From: Synechococcus sp. NOUM97013
GTDB lineage: Bacteria > Cyanobacteriota > Cyanobacteriia > PCC-6307 > Cyanobiaceae
Assembly: GCF_014279815.1 (NCBI RefSeq)
Contig: NZ_CP047941.1
Span: 930,001 to 994,000, forward strand
DNA length: 64,000 nt
Reading direction: 5' to 3'
Below, in pieces: positions 53,944 to 61,585 of the stretch (positions within the stretch are counted from its first letter, which is position 1; each line of letters begins with the position of its first letter). The notes under the pieces were generated by a model. That model had not been told where the DNA came from. It saw only the letters and a list, made by a program, of their open reading frames with translations, and did no database searches. The position numbers and the translations under genes are program-made.

Positions 53944-54129
53944 TCAAATCCAATTTAATTGATTTGTGGCTACCAGTCGAACGGGTTGCTTTTGATTCAA
54001 TCGTTGTCCCAATAGGCTGTTGCGTGCTTTTGGCGTTGTTCTGAGCTTTGGCCATTGGGCTTCTCGGCCGTTGTGGAATGCCGATGGTTGTCCTCCCTTG
54101 TCGTTTCGGATTGCTTGCAGAGCCGTCAC
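53944..54129 (-). CDS. Possible small basic protein, 61 aa
   Basis: MTALQAIRNDKGGQPSAFHN leads to a basic, Asn/Gln-rich body (REAQWPKLRTTPKARNSLLG; RLNQKQPVRLVATNQLNWI). The sequence is protein-like but there is no ribosome site or family, and an overlapping ORF uses another frame. Confidence 0.3.
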   Translation of the reverse strand: MTALQAIRNDKGGQPSAFHNGREAQWPKLRTTPKARNSLLGQRLNQKQPVRLVATNQLNWI

Positions 54130-54214
54130 CGGGGCAGTTCACTCAGAGATGATGGGCCTTCAAGGGGAAAGCTTTTTGCTTGTTCCCGATCGCTAGCAGC
54201 ATGAAGGCTTTGTG

Positions 54215-54415
54215 ATGCATTGGGATGATCCGCGCTGGATTCTTGTGGCTTGGCTTGTAGTGGCTGTTGCCAGTGCGCTGCGCTTCTGGCGAATCACAGG
54301 ACCATTCCGTGCTCGCTTGCGCAGTCAGCAACGGCTGGCAGAGCTCAACCCGGATCAGGCAAGACAGTCGCTCGAGCGCTCTTGGAGAAAGCGTGATGCG
54401 TCTAACCCGCACTGA
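54215..54415 (+). CDS. Single-span membrane protein, 66 aa
   Basis: MHWDDPRWILVAWLVVAVAS holds one membrane helix, followed by a basic, helical body RFWRITGPFRARLRSQQRLA and QARQSLERSWRKRDASNPH. A GTG at 54212 adds one residue. Next to a second small membrane gene on the same strand (13 bases away). Confidence 0.6.
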   Translation: MHWDDPRWILVAWLVVAVASALRFWRITGPFRARLRSQQRLAELNPDQARQSLERSWRKRDASNPH

Positions 54416-54428
54416 ATAAAATTGCTTG

Positions 54429-54782
54429 ATGGTGAATCCCATCTCTCGAGAACAACTGGAACAGGACTTGGCCCAGGCCCAGGACCTAGGTCGTTGGCTC
54501 AGCGATGATGAACGTCTTGAACGGCAGCGCGCAGAGGAGCAGGTGCTTGTCGCTCAGCAAGAGCAAGAACAACATCGGCGCAAGCTGGTGGCGTTAACCG
54601 TAGTTTGTGTGGTGATCCCCCCGTTATGGCCACTTGCTTTTGGTCTGACCCTGCATCTTCTGTTTCCGAAGACCTTTCGTCAGTTGCTGTGGATTGCTGG
54701 CGGAAGTGCGGTGTTGTTAGCAGTGCTGACGGCCGGTGTCGGTTTGGCAATTGCGTCGCTTCTGTGGGTGCTGATTCAATAA
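54429..54782 (+). CDS. Membrane protein with coiled-coil head, 117 aa
   Basis: From ATG 54429: residues ~5-55 are charged and helical (REQLEQDLAQAQDLGRWLSD; DERLERQRAEEQVLVAQQEQ), likely a coiled coil. Three hydrophobic segments follow (LVALTVVCVVIPPLWPLAFG; LLWIAGGSAVLLAVLTAGVG; LAIASLLWVLIQ). Function unknown. It probably shares a message with the 66-residue gene. Confidence 0.73.
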   Translation: MVNPISREQLEQDLAQAQDLGRWLSDDERLERQRAEEQVLVAQQEQEQHRRKLVALTVVCVVIPPLWPLAFGLTLHLLFPKTFRQLLWIAGGSAVLLAVLTAGVGLAIASLLWVLIQ

Positions 54783-55338
54783 ATGGATCCGAAAACAATG
54801 TGACGTAGGGCACATAATGCGAATTATGCATGCATAATTACATTGCTCGTGCGTGTGGTGACACAGACCGCGGGCGAAGACTCGTCAGCTGATCGCGACA
54901 GCTGGATGAGTCTTCATGGCTTGTTGAAGTTCTGGATCAGACATGGAGAATGAGCCATGTCAGGGAGCAACCTATTAAGAGGGACACCAGTCCGAGGATT
55001 GCTTTCCAAAAACGTGGGTCGTTGGGCTCAAACAAAAAATGATCTGATCAACCGATCAGTCTGATGGAACCTTTGTCAACTTGGCGTAGTAGATCAGTCC
55101 TTAACTTGAGATCTTGGTCGTCAAGGTCTTGAAGCATCAAGACAGACCGATAGGCGTCGACGCTGATGCTGCTGTGGAGCTTGGCGTTGAGGTACAGCTC
55201 AACCATCCTGTTTACCAGAGTTCAATGACCCTAGTGCCCGTCGGAGGAGAGCGGGGCTCCCCGGCCTCTAATCAGTGTTTCTGGGAGAACGGAGGTTCTG
55301 GAGGTGGTGGGCTTGCGTCTGTGCTGACGTCTGGTGCT
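54783..55338. other. Intergenic region with 18-bp palindrome
   Basis: About 550 bases. A perfect palindrome AATTATGCATGCATAATT sits at 54822-54839, 40 bases past the preceding gene. A plus ORF (55114-55437) has no support. A weak minus ORF from TTG 55035 to 54937 (FEPNDPRFWKAILGLVSLLI and on, 32 aa, one membrane helix) is possible but has no ribosome site. Confidence 0.4.
54937..55035 (-). CDS. Possible membrane microprotein, 32 aa
   Basis: TTG start, then FEPNDPRFWKAILGLVSLLI GCSLTWLILHV read as one membrane helix with an acidic head. No ribosome site and an unusual start codon make this a weak call, but its composition is like the other microproteins here. Confidence 0.33.
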   Translation of the reverse strand: MFEPNDPRFWKAILGLVSLLIGCSLTWLILHV

Positions 55339-55536
55339 TTAGCAATCAGTGCTGTTGATCGGTGGAATCCCCTGCTTCATCACCCAGCTGGTGGCTGCCT
55401 TTTGCGTTTGCCATGCCTTCATGAGTTGTCTGGCTAGTTGACGCAGCTGTTCAGGGTCGGTTGTCGTTTCCAGGGTGCGATTGAATTGTTCGATCTGAAA
55501 GCGCTGCTCGATGGTGAGTTGAATGCTGCCGTTCAT
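55339..55536 (-). CDS. NblA-like small protein
   Basis: 65 aa from ATG 55536. SIQLTIEQRFQIEQFNRTLE matches the LTLEQ-x-F-x-I-x-x-F opening of NblA/ycf18; then TTDPEQLRQLARQLMKAWQT takes the place of the SREQAQ-x-F-LVEL helix. NblA proteins bind phycobiliproteins and start phycobilisome breakdown under starvation. The similarity is partial, so the role is a suggestion. Confidence 0.62.
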   Translation of the reverse strand: MNGSIQLTIEQRFQIEQFNRTLETTTDPEQLRQLARQLMKAWQTQKAATSWVMKQGIPPINSTDC

Positions 55537-55548
55537 GTCGATCTCCAT

Positions 55549-55773
55549 GAGGGAGTGATTGCAAGGTATCGGCAGAAAACAAACAATTTGTTGCAGATCG
55601 CACGGTTAAGCCGTTTTTTTAGGAACCTCTCACTTAACGCCTGCTCTTTGAACTACGTCTGTCGTTGGTGCGGAACATTCAGTAGATCAGTTGATCAGTG
55701 AATTGATCCATCTGTGGATGCCATAGGCATGCCACCAAGGCGGATGGTGGGTGGCAGGCTTCGTCGATTGTGT
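55549..55773. other. Intergenic, no gene seen
   Basis: 225 bases with imperfect inverted repeats (AGTAGATCAGTTGATCAG at about 55681, and ATGCCACCAAGGCGGATGGTGGGTGG at about 55720-55746 with complementary parts). These may be terminator or operator elements for the flanking minus-strand genes. Confidence 0.35.
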
Positions 55774-55998
55774 TTAGGCCAGGGCTTGAGAGGCCATAGC
55801 TGATTCGCTCCCAAGGCCGTGTGCCAGGGCAGACACATAACGGCGTCCGGCACGATTGGCATCCTCGACAGATCGATAATTGCCCACATGCGTGTATTCC
55901 TTTCCGTTGGTTGTCGCGGAAACGGAATAGAGGTGCTTGGTGACGCGTTGAACGCTCCAGTGCATGAAACAGGCTGGTGCTGACTCGTGGCTTGTCAT
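55774..55998 (-). CDS. Hypothetical protein, 74 aa
   Basis: From ATG 55998, with GAGGTGAG directly upstream as ribosome site. MTSHESAPACFMHWSVQRVT, TKHLYSVSATTNGKEYTHVG and DANRAGRRYVSALAHGLGSE look like a small alpha/beta protein. The frame extends upstream to 56229 with poorer composition. No family recognised. Confidence 0.6.
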   Translation of the reverse strand: MTSHESAPACFMHWSVQRVTKHLYSVSATTNGKEYTHVGNYRSVEDANRAGRRYVSALAHGLGSESAMASQALA

Positions 55999-56258
55999 GC
56001 TCACCTCGTCGCTGAATGTGTGCAATTTATGACAAACGTGGGATCCTGAGACATGGGCTTCTTGTTTCGCAAATAAGTATTTATTTTTGCTTAATAAAAA
56101 TGCCTCGTTGACTTTTGCCTCAAAGCATTTTTTGTTGTTTTTCATCTCGGATTTGGGTGGCCATGGCGTCTTGACGCTTCTGGCATTGCCTTGGGCGAGA
56201 CTCTTTTGCTTGCCGAGGCTGGCCATCATGGTCTACCCCTTACGTCGCAACGGCCTGG

Positions 56259-56414
56259 ATGCGTCCAAGTGATCGCCCCACCAAGATCTGCCCCGTCTGT
56301 GGAAGGCCGTTTCAATGGCGCAAGAAATGGAAGGACGTCTGGGACGACGTTCGTTACTGCTCGGAGCGGTGCAGGCGCCATAAAAAAACCTCCGATCGAA
56401 GATCAGAGGGTTGA
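56259..56414 (+). CDS. DUF2256 zinc-ribbon protein
   Basis: 51 aa. [20 protein letters not shown] / [20 protein letters not shown] has two Cys pairs (CPVC and CSERC) around [24 protein letters not shown] residues, the DUF2256 signature. Often found near photolyase or cryptochrome genes, but none is beside it here. Its last codons overlap the minus-strand hairpin at 56389-56409. Confidence 0.88.
   Translation: MRPSDRPTKICPVCGRPFQWRKKWKDVWDDVRYCSERCRRHKKTSDRRSEG
56389..56409 (-). terminator. Minus-strand terminator-like hairpin
   Basis: CCTC-C-GATC and GATC-A-GAGG pair (4+4 bp with one mismatch) around loop GAA. On the minus strand the hairpin is followed by TTTTTTT (complement of the A-run at 56382-56388). 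It would end a minus-strand transcript starting further right; no annotated minus gene lies there. Confidence 0.6.
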
Positions 56415-56609
56415 AAACTGGTGCCAAAGCTCCCATCACCCGGCCCGTGACAGTCAACAGGGCACTACGAAATGCGCTCTGTTCACCACACCATCAATAG
56501 GTCTGGTGTGCGGCTTTGCGCAAGCCCCAGATCTAGCGTCTCCAGTGGTGTGAAGGGGGAGTTTGTGCGGGTGCAGGGTGAGCACAGCGCGCGACAAGTT
56601 GACTTGGCA

Positions 56610-56625
56610 ACACTAGATCTAGTGT
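56610..56625. other. 16-bp perfect palindrome
   Basis: ACACTAGATCTAGTGT reads the same on both strands. An 8-base part (AGATCTAG) recurs near 56528. It lies in the gene-poor stretch beside two minus-strand hairpins and may be a protein-binding site. Confidence 0.4.
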
Positions 56626-56644
56626 GTGACGATCTGAAATTGTC

Positions 56645-56690
56645 TTTTCTTGTTTTTGCAAGAAAAGCCCCCTGCCGAAGGCGGGGGGTG
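56645..56690 (-). terminator. Double hairpin, minus-strand terminator-like
   Basis: A GC-rich stem CCCCCTGCC (56668-56676) pairs with GGCGGGGGG (56680-56688) around GAA. On the minus strand it is followed by CTTTTCTT. A second stem TTTTCTTG / CAAGAAAA (56645-56666) sits beside it. No minus-strand gene upstream was called, so this may end an unannotated RNA. Confidence 0.6.
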
Positions 56691-57383
56691 GCTGAGGTGG
56701 TTCCGCAAACGTCTTGCCTTGTTTCGACGGCGCGCTCCCACCGCGTTCCTCACTCGCAGACGATCGCGAGGAAACTGTCACTGTGCCAGTTGCTCTTGGA
56801 CGCTTGGTCTGCTGGCCGTAGAGGTCTTGCGTCGGTTTTGCAGTCAGCAATCGGCCCCTTTGTCATCGCCATTCAACGAAGGCCTGATGGTTCTTCCTGG
56901 CTTGGAGTCCGTGAAGGGTTGGGGCATCCCTTTCTCGGTCTCAATCCATGAAAACCCTGTGCTTCTGTTGAGCCTGCGTGAATGATGATTACGCGACGGA
57001 TGATTGGGGTGCCGAACACTTTTTTCTTGTTTTTGAAGTCGTCTGTCTTCTTGTTATTCCGGTCATGTTGTGTTGAGTATTTGATGGTTTATTTCCCGCG
57101 TTGTTGTTCATTGCACCAGTCTGGAAAGCTTTGCTGGTCTAAGGTTTTATAGAGGAAGCAATCAGCACATACGATCAAGATTTAGGTGAGGAAGTTGTTT
57201 TAGGCTTTGGATTGGTTCGCCGATCGAAGCCTGGAGTTCCGAAGAATTTTGGGTTTTTGTGGTTATGGCTGTGCTCTGGCTGCCGCTTGATGGGATTTCC
57301 GCCCTGCCCTAGAGCAAGAGATTGGTTTCCTAGTGTTCTTGCCATTCATCATCCGGGAGCTTTACTGATTGGCGACGCGTCAC
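56691..57383. other. Gene-poor stretch upstream of the metal transporter operon
   Basis: About 690 bases. Reading frames here have unusual, Arg/Ser/Gln-rich translations and I call none. From 57000 onward the sequence is AT-rich (57040-57190) and probably contains the mntCAB promoter; no specific box is recognised. Confidence 0.4.
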
Positions 57384-58319
57384 ATGCCCCTTCCCGCCGT
57401 GGTTGTTGGACTGCTGGCGCTGCTGATGGCCTGCTCAGGACCAAATCGTGTTCCCTCCACTGATCGTGACGCCACAACTGATGCTCGCCCGAAGGTTCTG
57501 ACCACCTTCACCATCCTTGCCGACATGGCGAGCAATGTTGCGGGAGGTCGCCTGCAGGTGGAGTCGATTACGAAGCCTGGTGCTGAAATTCATGGCTATG
57601 AATTCACGCCCAGCGACATCGAGCGGGCCTCCGGAGCCGATCTCATTGTCGAGAACGGTTTGGGATTGGAACTGTGGGCCAGGCGGTTTACAGCTGCTGC
57701 CGGCCAGGTTCCGACTGTGACGCTGACCAATGGACTCCAACCTCTGTTGATTGAAGAGGATGCTTATGCGGGGCGCCCCAACCCCCATGCCTGGATGTCG
57801 CCCAAGACGGCTCAGCACTATGTCGATCAACTCGTGCTGGCTTTCTCTGAATTGGACCCTGAGGGCGCTGAGGCTTATCGGAGCAACGGTGAGCTCTACA
57901 AGGCCCGTCTGCGAACCCTTGATGCGGAGTTGCGCCAGAGCCTGGCGACCTTGCCTGAAAGCCAACGGTTGCTGGTCAGTTGTGAAGGTGCTTTGAGCTA
58001 CCTCGCACGGGATTACGGATTGCAAGAGGCCTATCTCTGGCCGGTCAACGCGGAAAGCCAGATCACGCCACGCCGGATGGCCAGGCTGATCGATCGCGTC
58101 AAACAGGATCAGGTGCCAGCGGTGTTCTGCGAAACCACGGTGAGCGATCAGCCGCAGCGTGAGGTTGCCCGAGCCGCGGGAAGTCGCTTCGGAGGCAGTT
58201 TCTTTGTTGATTCTTTGTCAGATGACAACGGTCCAGCTCCCACTCTGCTCGATCTGCATCGCCACAATGTGAAACTCATTCGAGCTGGTCTTGGCTCCCC
58301 CGCCGATCCAACCCCATGA
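57384..58319 (+). CDS. mntC: Metal ABC transporter substrate-binding lipoprotein (Mn/Zn type)
   Basis: 311 aa from ATG 57384 (TTG at 57369 would add five). Lipoprotein signal LPAVVVGLLALLMACSGPN with lipobox Cys. Cluster A-I residues: EIHGYEFTPSD (His), NPHAWMSPKTA (His), NAESQITPRRM (Glu region) and FVDSLSDDNGPAPT (Asp). It binds manganese or zinc outside the membrane and passes it to the permease. Overlaps the next gene by four bases. Confidence 0.9.
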   Translation: MPLPAVVVGLLALLMACSGPNRVPSTDRDATTDARPKVLTTFTILADMASNVAGGRLQVESITKPGAEIHGYEFTPSDIERASGADLIVENGLGLELWARRFTAAAGQVPTVTLTNGLQPLLIEEDAYAGRPNPHAWMSPKTAQHYVDQLVLAFSELDPEGAEAYRSNGELYKARLRTLDAELRQSLATLPESQRLLVSCEGALSYLARDYGLQEAYLWPVNAESQITPRRMARLIDRVKQDQVPAVFCETTVSDQPQREVARAAGSRFGGSFFVDSLSDDNGPAPTLLDLHRHNVKLIRAGLGSPADPTP

Positions 58320-59062
58320 CGATCCGGATCGCAGCAGAGCAGGTCTGCGTCGACTACAACGGCTCCGTCGCGCTGTACGACGCGTCCCTGTCCCTTCCTG
58401 CTGGTTGCATCTGCGGGCTGGTGGGCATGAATGGCGCAGGCAAATCGACGCTGTTTAAGGCCCTCACAGGATTTGTGCGTCCTTCCAGAGGTCGGATTCG
58501 CATCAATGGGGTCAAAGTGGCGGCAGCACAACGGGAGCAGGCTGTTGCTTACGTGCCCCAAAGTGAGGGCATCGACTGCGATTTCCCCGTTTCCGTCTGG
58601 GATGTCGTGATGATGGGGCGCTACGGCGCCATGAATTGCTTGCGAATCCCGCGTCAGTCGGATCGGATTGCTGTTCGTGCCGCACTGGAGCGCGTTGATC
58701 TGCTCGATTTACGCGATCGACCTCTGGCCGCACTGTCCGGTGGACAACGCAAGCGTGCCTTCCTTGCCCGCGCTATTGCCCAGCGCGCTTCGGTGTTGTT
58801 GCTCGATGAGCCTTTCAATGGCGTGGACGTTCGCACAGAAAAGCTGATGGCGGAACTCTTCTTGCAGTTCCGCCGTCAGGGTTGCTCGATTCTGATCTCC
58901 ACCCATGACCTCAGTCACGTGCGTGATTTCTGCGATCTCGTTGTCTTGATCAACAAGACGGTGCTGGCCTACGGCGAGACCTCCGAAGTGTTCACTCCCG
59001 AGAACCTGTCGCTGGCATTTGGTGGTGTTCCGCCTGATCTGCTGCGTGGCCATCCGCAGTGA
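58316..59062 (+). CDS. mntA: Metal ABC transporter ATP-binding protein
   Basis: 248 aa. Walker A GLVGMNGAGKSTLFKALTGF (about 35-54), signature LSGGQRKRAFLARAI (about 140-154), Walker B ASVLLLDEPFNGVD (about 158-171), His switch STHDLSHV. ATG overlaps the mntC stop. Drives metal uptake. The permease gene follows after about 90 bases. Confidence 0.93.
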   Translation: MTIRIAAEQVCVDYNGSVALYDASLSLPAGCICGLVGMNGAGKSTLFKALTGFVRPSRGRIRINGVKVAAAQREQAVAYVPQSEGIDCDFPVSVWDVVMMGRYGAMNCLRIPRQSDRIAVRAALERVDLLDLRDRPLAALSGGQRKRAFLARAIAQRASVLLLDEPFNGVDVRTEKLMAELFLQFRRQGCSILISTHDLSHVRDFCDLVVLINKTVLAYGETSEVFTPENLSLAFGGVPPDLLRGHPQ

Positions 59063-59153
59063 TTGGAAGGACAGTTGTGTTCGATCAGGCGTGGTCCATG
59101 CGTCTTTCTTGCGCAATCTGCTGAGACAATGGTGGTGAACTGAGATCTCGGAT

Positions 59154-59987
59154 TTGCTGGAGTTGCTGCTGGAACCGCTGCGCCATGACTTCATGGTGCG
59201 TGCGCTGTTGATCAGCGCACTCGTGGGTGGTGTCTGTGGATTGCTCTCTTGTTACATGACCCTCAAGGGCTGGGCCCTGATGGGGGATGCTGTTTCCCAC
59301 GCCGTGCTGCCAGGAGTCGTGCTGGCTTATGCCCTCGGCTTGCCGTTTTCACTTGGTGCCTTCGTGTTCGGTGTCGGCTCGGTGGCAACGATCGGTTTTG
59401 TGAAGCAGAAATCGCGGATCAAGGAAGACACCGTGATCGGCTTGGTTTTCACAGGCTTTTTTGCGCTGGGGTTGGTGTTGGTCTCGAAGACCCGCAGCAA
59501 CATTGATCTCACCCACGTGTTGTTCGGAAACGTTCTGGGCATCTCAGCGGCAGACATCAGTCAGACCTGGTGGATTTGCTCCGCCGTTGTGGCGTTGTTG
59601 TTGCTTTTCCGGCGAGACCTGCTGCTGTTCTGTTTCGACCCGACCCACGCTCGCTCGATCGGCATCAACACCGGTTTCCTTCACTACCTGCTGCTGTCTG
59701 TGTTGTCTCTCGCTGCTGTGGCCGGTTTGCAGACCGTGGGCATCATTCTGGTGGTGGCGATGCTGGTGACTCCAGGCGCGACGGCCTACCTGCTCACGGA
59801 TCGCTTTGATCGCATGACCTGGCTCGCTATTGGCAGCAGTGTCTTGTCGAGTTTGGTTGGTGTGTATGTGAGCTACTGGACCGACAGTTCGACCGCTGGT
59901 TGCATCGTGCTGGTGCAGACCGGACTGTTTTTGCTGGCGTTTCTGCTGGCTCCGCAGCATGGGATTCTGCGCCGCTCCTCACCATGA
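59154..59987 (+). CDS. mntB: Metal ABC transporter permease
   Basis: 277 aa, TTG start. About eight membrane helices. ALVGGVCGLLSCYMTLKGWA, LMGDAVSHAVLPGVVLAYAL (the ABC-3 coupling loop) and LQTVGIILVVAMLVTPGATA are family motifs of Mn/Zn permeases. The order substrate-binding, ATPase, permease matches cyanobacterial mntCAB. The 91-base gap before it contains a GGAAGG purine tract. Confidence 0.92.
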   Translation: MLELLLEPLRHDFMVRALLISALVGGVCGLLSCYMTLKGWALMGDAVSHAVLPGVVLAYALGLPFSLGAFVFGVGSVATIGFVKQKSRIKEDTVIGLVFTGFFALGLVLVSKTRSNIDLTHVLFGNVLGISAADISQTWWICSAVVALLLLFRRDLLLFCFDPTHARSIGINTGFLHYLLLSVLSLAAVAGLQTVGIILVVAMLVTPGATAYLLTDRFDRMTWLAIGSSVLSSLVGVYVSYWTDSSTAGCIVLVQTGLFLLAFLLAPQHGILRRSSP

Positions 59988-60059
59988 ACGTGTCGTCGGT
60001 TGCCGCCGGATTGGACCGTGGCTAAGGACGATTTATCGTCCCCCTCCCTTCAACTTCAA

Positions 60060-60644
60060 ATGGTGCGTTCCTTCTGGATCGGCAGCGTCTGTGCCGTGGC
60101 GTCTCTGTTTGCAGCGCCGGTGGCAGCAGAGACCGACAAGGTTCAAATTTTCAACACTCAGATCATGCAGAGCGAGGTTGAACAGGCTCAGCAGGGGTGG
60201 TGTGATGCTCTGCTCACCATCAGCGCGGCATATCAAACCGGAGGTTTCGAGGCGGCGAAGGTTGAGGCGGCGGCTGTGATTGATACGGCCTATGCCTTTG
60301 ACATTGGCCCCGTCGCGTTCAAACCCACTTACACAACAGGCCCTGAAACGTTCCGGACCACCAGAGAAGGAGCCATTGCGTATTTCGTCGGTCCGGATCC
60401 ATCCATTGCACTGTTTGGAAGTGATCAAGGGTTTGCCACCTATCGCCATTGGGTCGACTGCGAGGTGGACAACTACGTGATTCAACTAATGGGCAACACG
60501 GCCAACACCATGGGTCTGTTCAGATTCAAAGATTCCAATGGGCAACGTGCGCTGGTGGAGAAGACGCTGACCTATCTGCGTGACCGTGACGGTCAGCTTG
60601 AGATCGTGCTGCATCACTCCTCAGCACCCTTCGATGCCCGCTGA
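60060..60644 (+). CDS. Secreted NTF2/SnoaL-like protein
   Basis: 194 aa from ATG 60060. Signal peptide MVRSFWIGSVCAVASLFAAP (cleaved near VAAE). The mature part shows an NTF2-like cone: WCDALLTISAAYQTGGFEAA, AVAFKPT-type strand, EGAIAYFVGPDPSIALFGSD, FATYRHWVDCEVDNYVIQL and LVEKTLTYLRDRDGQLEIVL. Ligand or enzyme role unknown. Frame extends to 60000 upstream. Its TGA overlaps the next ATG. Confidence 0.78.
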   Translation: MVRSFWIGSVCAVASLFAAPVAAETDKVQIFNTQIMQSEVEQAQQGWCDALLTISAAYQTGGFEAAKVEAAAVIDTAYAFDIGPVAFKPTYTTGPETFRTTREGAIAYFVGPDPSIALFGSDQGFATYRHWVDCEVDNYVIQLMGNTANTMGLFRFKDSNGQRALVEKTLTYLRDRDGQLEIVLHHSSAPFDAR

Positions 60645-60982
60645 TGACCGACCGGTCGTCAAAGGCCGCTCCCATGGTGGAGAATGAACGCATCACCCCC
60701 TTGTTGATCAGCCTGATGCTCCTGTCCAACCGTGCCATCATCCGGGGCTCCTTGGCCGTTGCAGCTGCTTTCACCCTTGTGGGAGCACAGTCGGTGAGCG
60801 CTCACCACGTTCCCGGCGACGACCACACCGGAACACTGCTGACCGTTGATCCCTCTGCGACAGCTCAGGGTCAGAAAACCATGTTCACCACCCGCTCTGA
60901 AGCCGAAGCTGCTGCTGTCAACTTCGACTGTGAAGGCGCTCACCAGATGGGAGACATGTGGATGCCTTGCGCTGAGCACTGA
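60644..60982 (+). CDS. DUF3721 secreted protein
   Basis: 112 aa. A membrane/signal segment (GSLAVAAAFTLVGAQSVSAH) and a C-terminus with DUF3721: FTTRSEAEAAAVNFDCEGAH then QMGDMWMPCAEH, the C-x-G-A-H-x-M-G-x-x-W-M-P-C-x-x-H block. The Cys/His/Met set looks suited to metal binding, and the gene follows a metal transporter. ATG overlaps the upstream stop (TGATG). A terminator follows. Confidence 0.82.
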   Translation: MTDRSSKAAPMVENERITPLLISLMLLSNRAIIRGSLAVAAAFTLVGAQSVSAHHVPGDDHTGTLLTVDPSATAQGQKTMFTTRSEAEAAAVNFDCEGAHQMGDMWMPCAEH

Positions 60983-61020
60983 GTCACTGATATCAACGCT
61001 TTTCAGAAAGCGACCCATCG

Positions 61021-61058
61021 ACCTCAACTCCTGGATGACCGGGAGTTGAGGTTTTTTT
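61021..61058 (+). terminator. Rho-independent terminator after the DUF3721 gene
   Basis: CCTCAACTCC and GGGAGTTGAGG pair around a short loop, followed by seven T. It ends the operon of the secreted proteins and perhaps of mntCAB. Confidence 0.9.
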
Positions 61059-61191
61059 GTCTCAGGCTCCCAAGACTGCGCCTCAGCCTGGGTAAGGGCC
61101 AGACACAACAAGAGATCAAGTTGCCTGTTTATGCAACGTTGGTGACGATGGCTGCAGAGCGGGGAAGGATCAGCCAATAATCGGTTCATTG

Positions 61192-61545
61192 ATGTCGATG
61201 GCTATGCGCTGCCTGCTTTCGCTTGCTCTCGCTCTTCTGATCAGTTTTTGGTCTCCGGTTCAGGTGATGGCCGCTGATCTCACCCGTGGCGGTCAGCTGT
61301 TCAATCTCAACTGCGCTGCTTGCCATGCGGGTGGCGCCAATGTGCTCAAGAGCGAACGCTCCCTTAGCCAGGATGATCTTCAGGCCTACCTCCCCAACTA
61401 TCTGAAGGGGCATGAAACCGCGATCGTTGCCCAGGTGACTTACGGCCGCAATGCGATGCCCGCCTTCCTGGACATTTTGAGTGAGAAGGAAATCGAAGAT
61501 GTTGCTGCTTACGTTGAAGATCAGTCCATGAAGGGCTGGAGTTGA
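61192..61545 (+). CDS. petJ: Cytochrome c6
   Basis: 117 aa from ATG 61192. Signal peptide with CLLSLALALLISFWSPVQVM (cleaved near MAA-D). Haem site CAACH (near residue 43 of the precursor) and axial Met in RNAMPAFLD. C-terminal IEDVAAYVEDQSMKGW is the cytochrome c6 end. It carries electrons from cytochrome b6f to photosystem I in the thylakoid lumen, and often replaces plastocyanin when copper is low. Additional in-frame start codons lie at 61189 and 61204. Confidence 0.93.
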   Translation: MSMAMRCLLSLALALLISFWSPVQVMAADLTRGGQLFNLNCAACHAGGANVLKSERSLSQDDLQAYLPNYLKGHETAIVAQVTYGRNAMPAFLDILSEKEIEDVAAYVEDQSMKGWS

Positions 61546-61585
61546 GCAGCATTTCTCCAACGGTTGGAGCTGATCCTTCGGGTCA

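Noticed and set aside
55114-55437. 107-residue plus ORF
   Set aside because: Overlaps the NblA-like gene on the opposite strand and has Gly/Ser-rich filler composition without a domain.
56650-56985. Plus- and minus-strand ORFs over the double hairpin
   Set aside because: Translations are Arg/Ser/Gln-rich on both strands with no domain; the stem-loop explains the open frames better.
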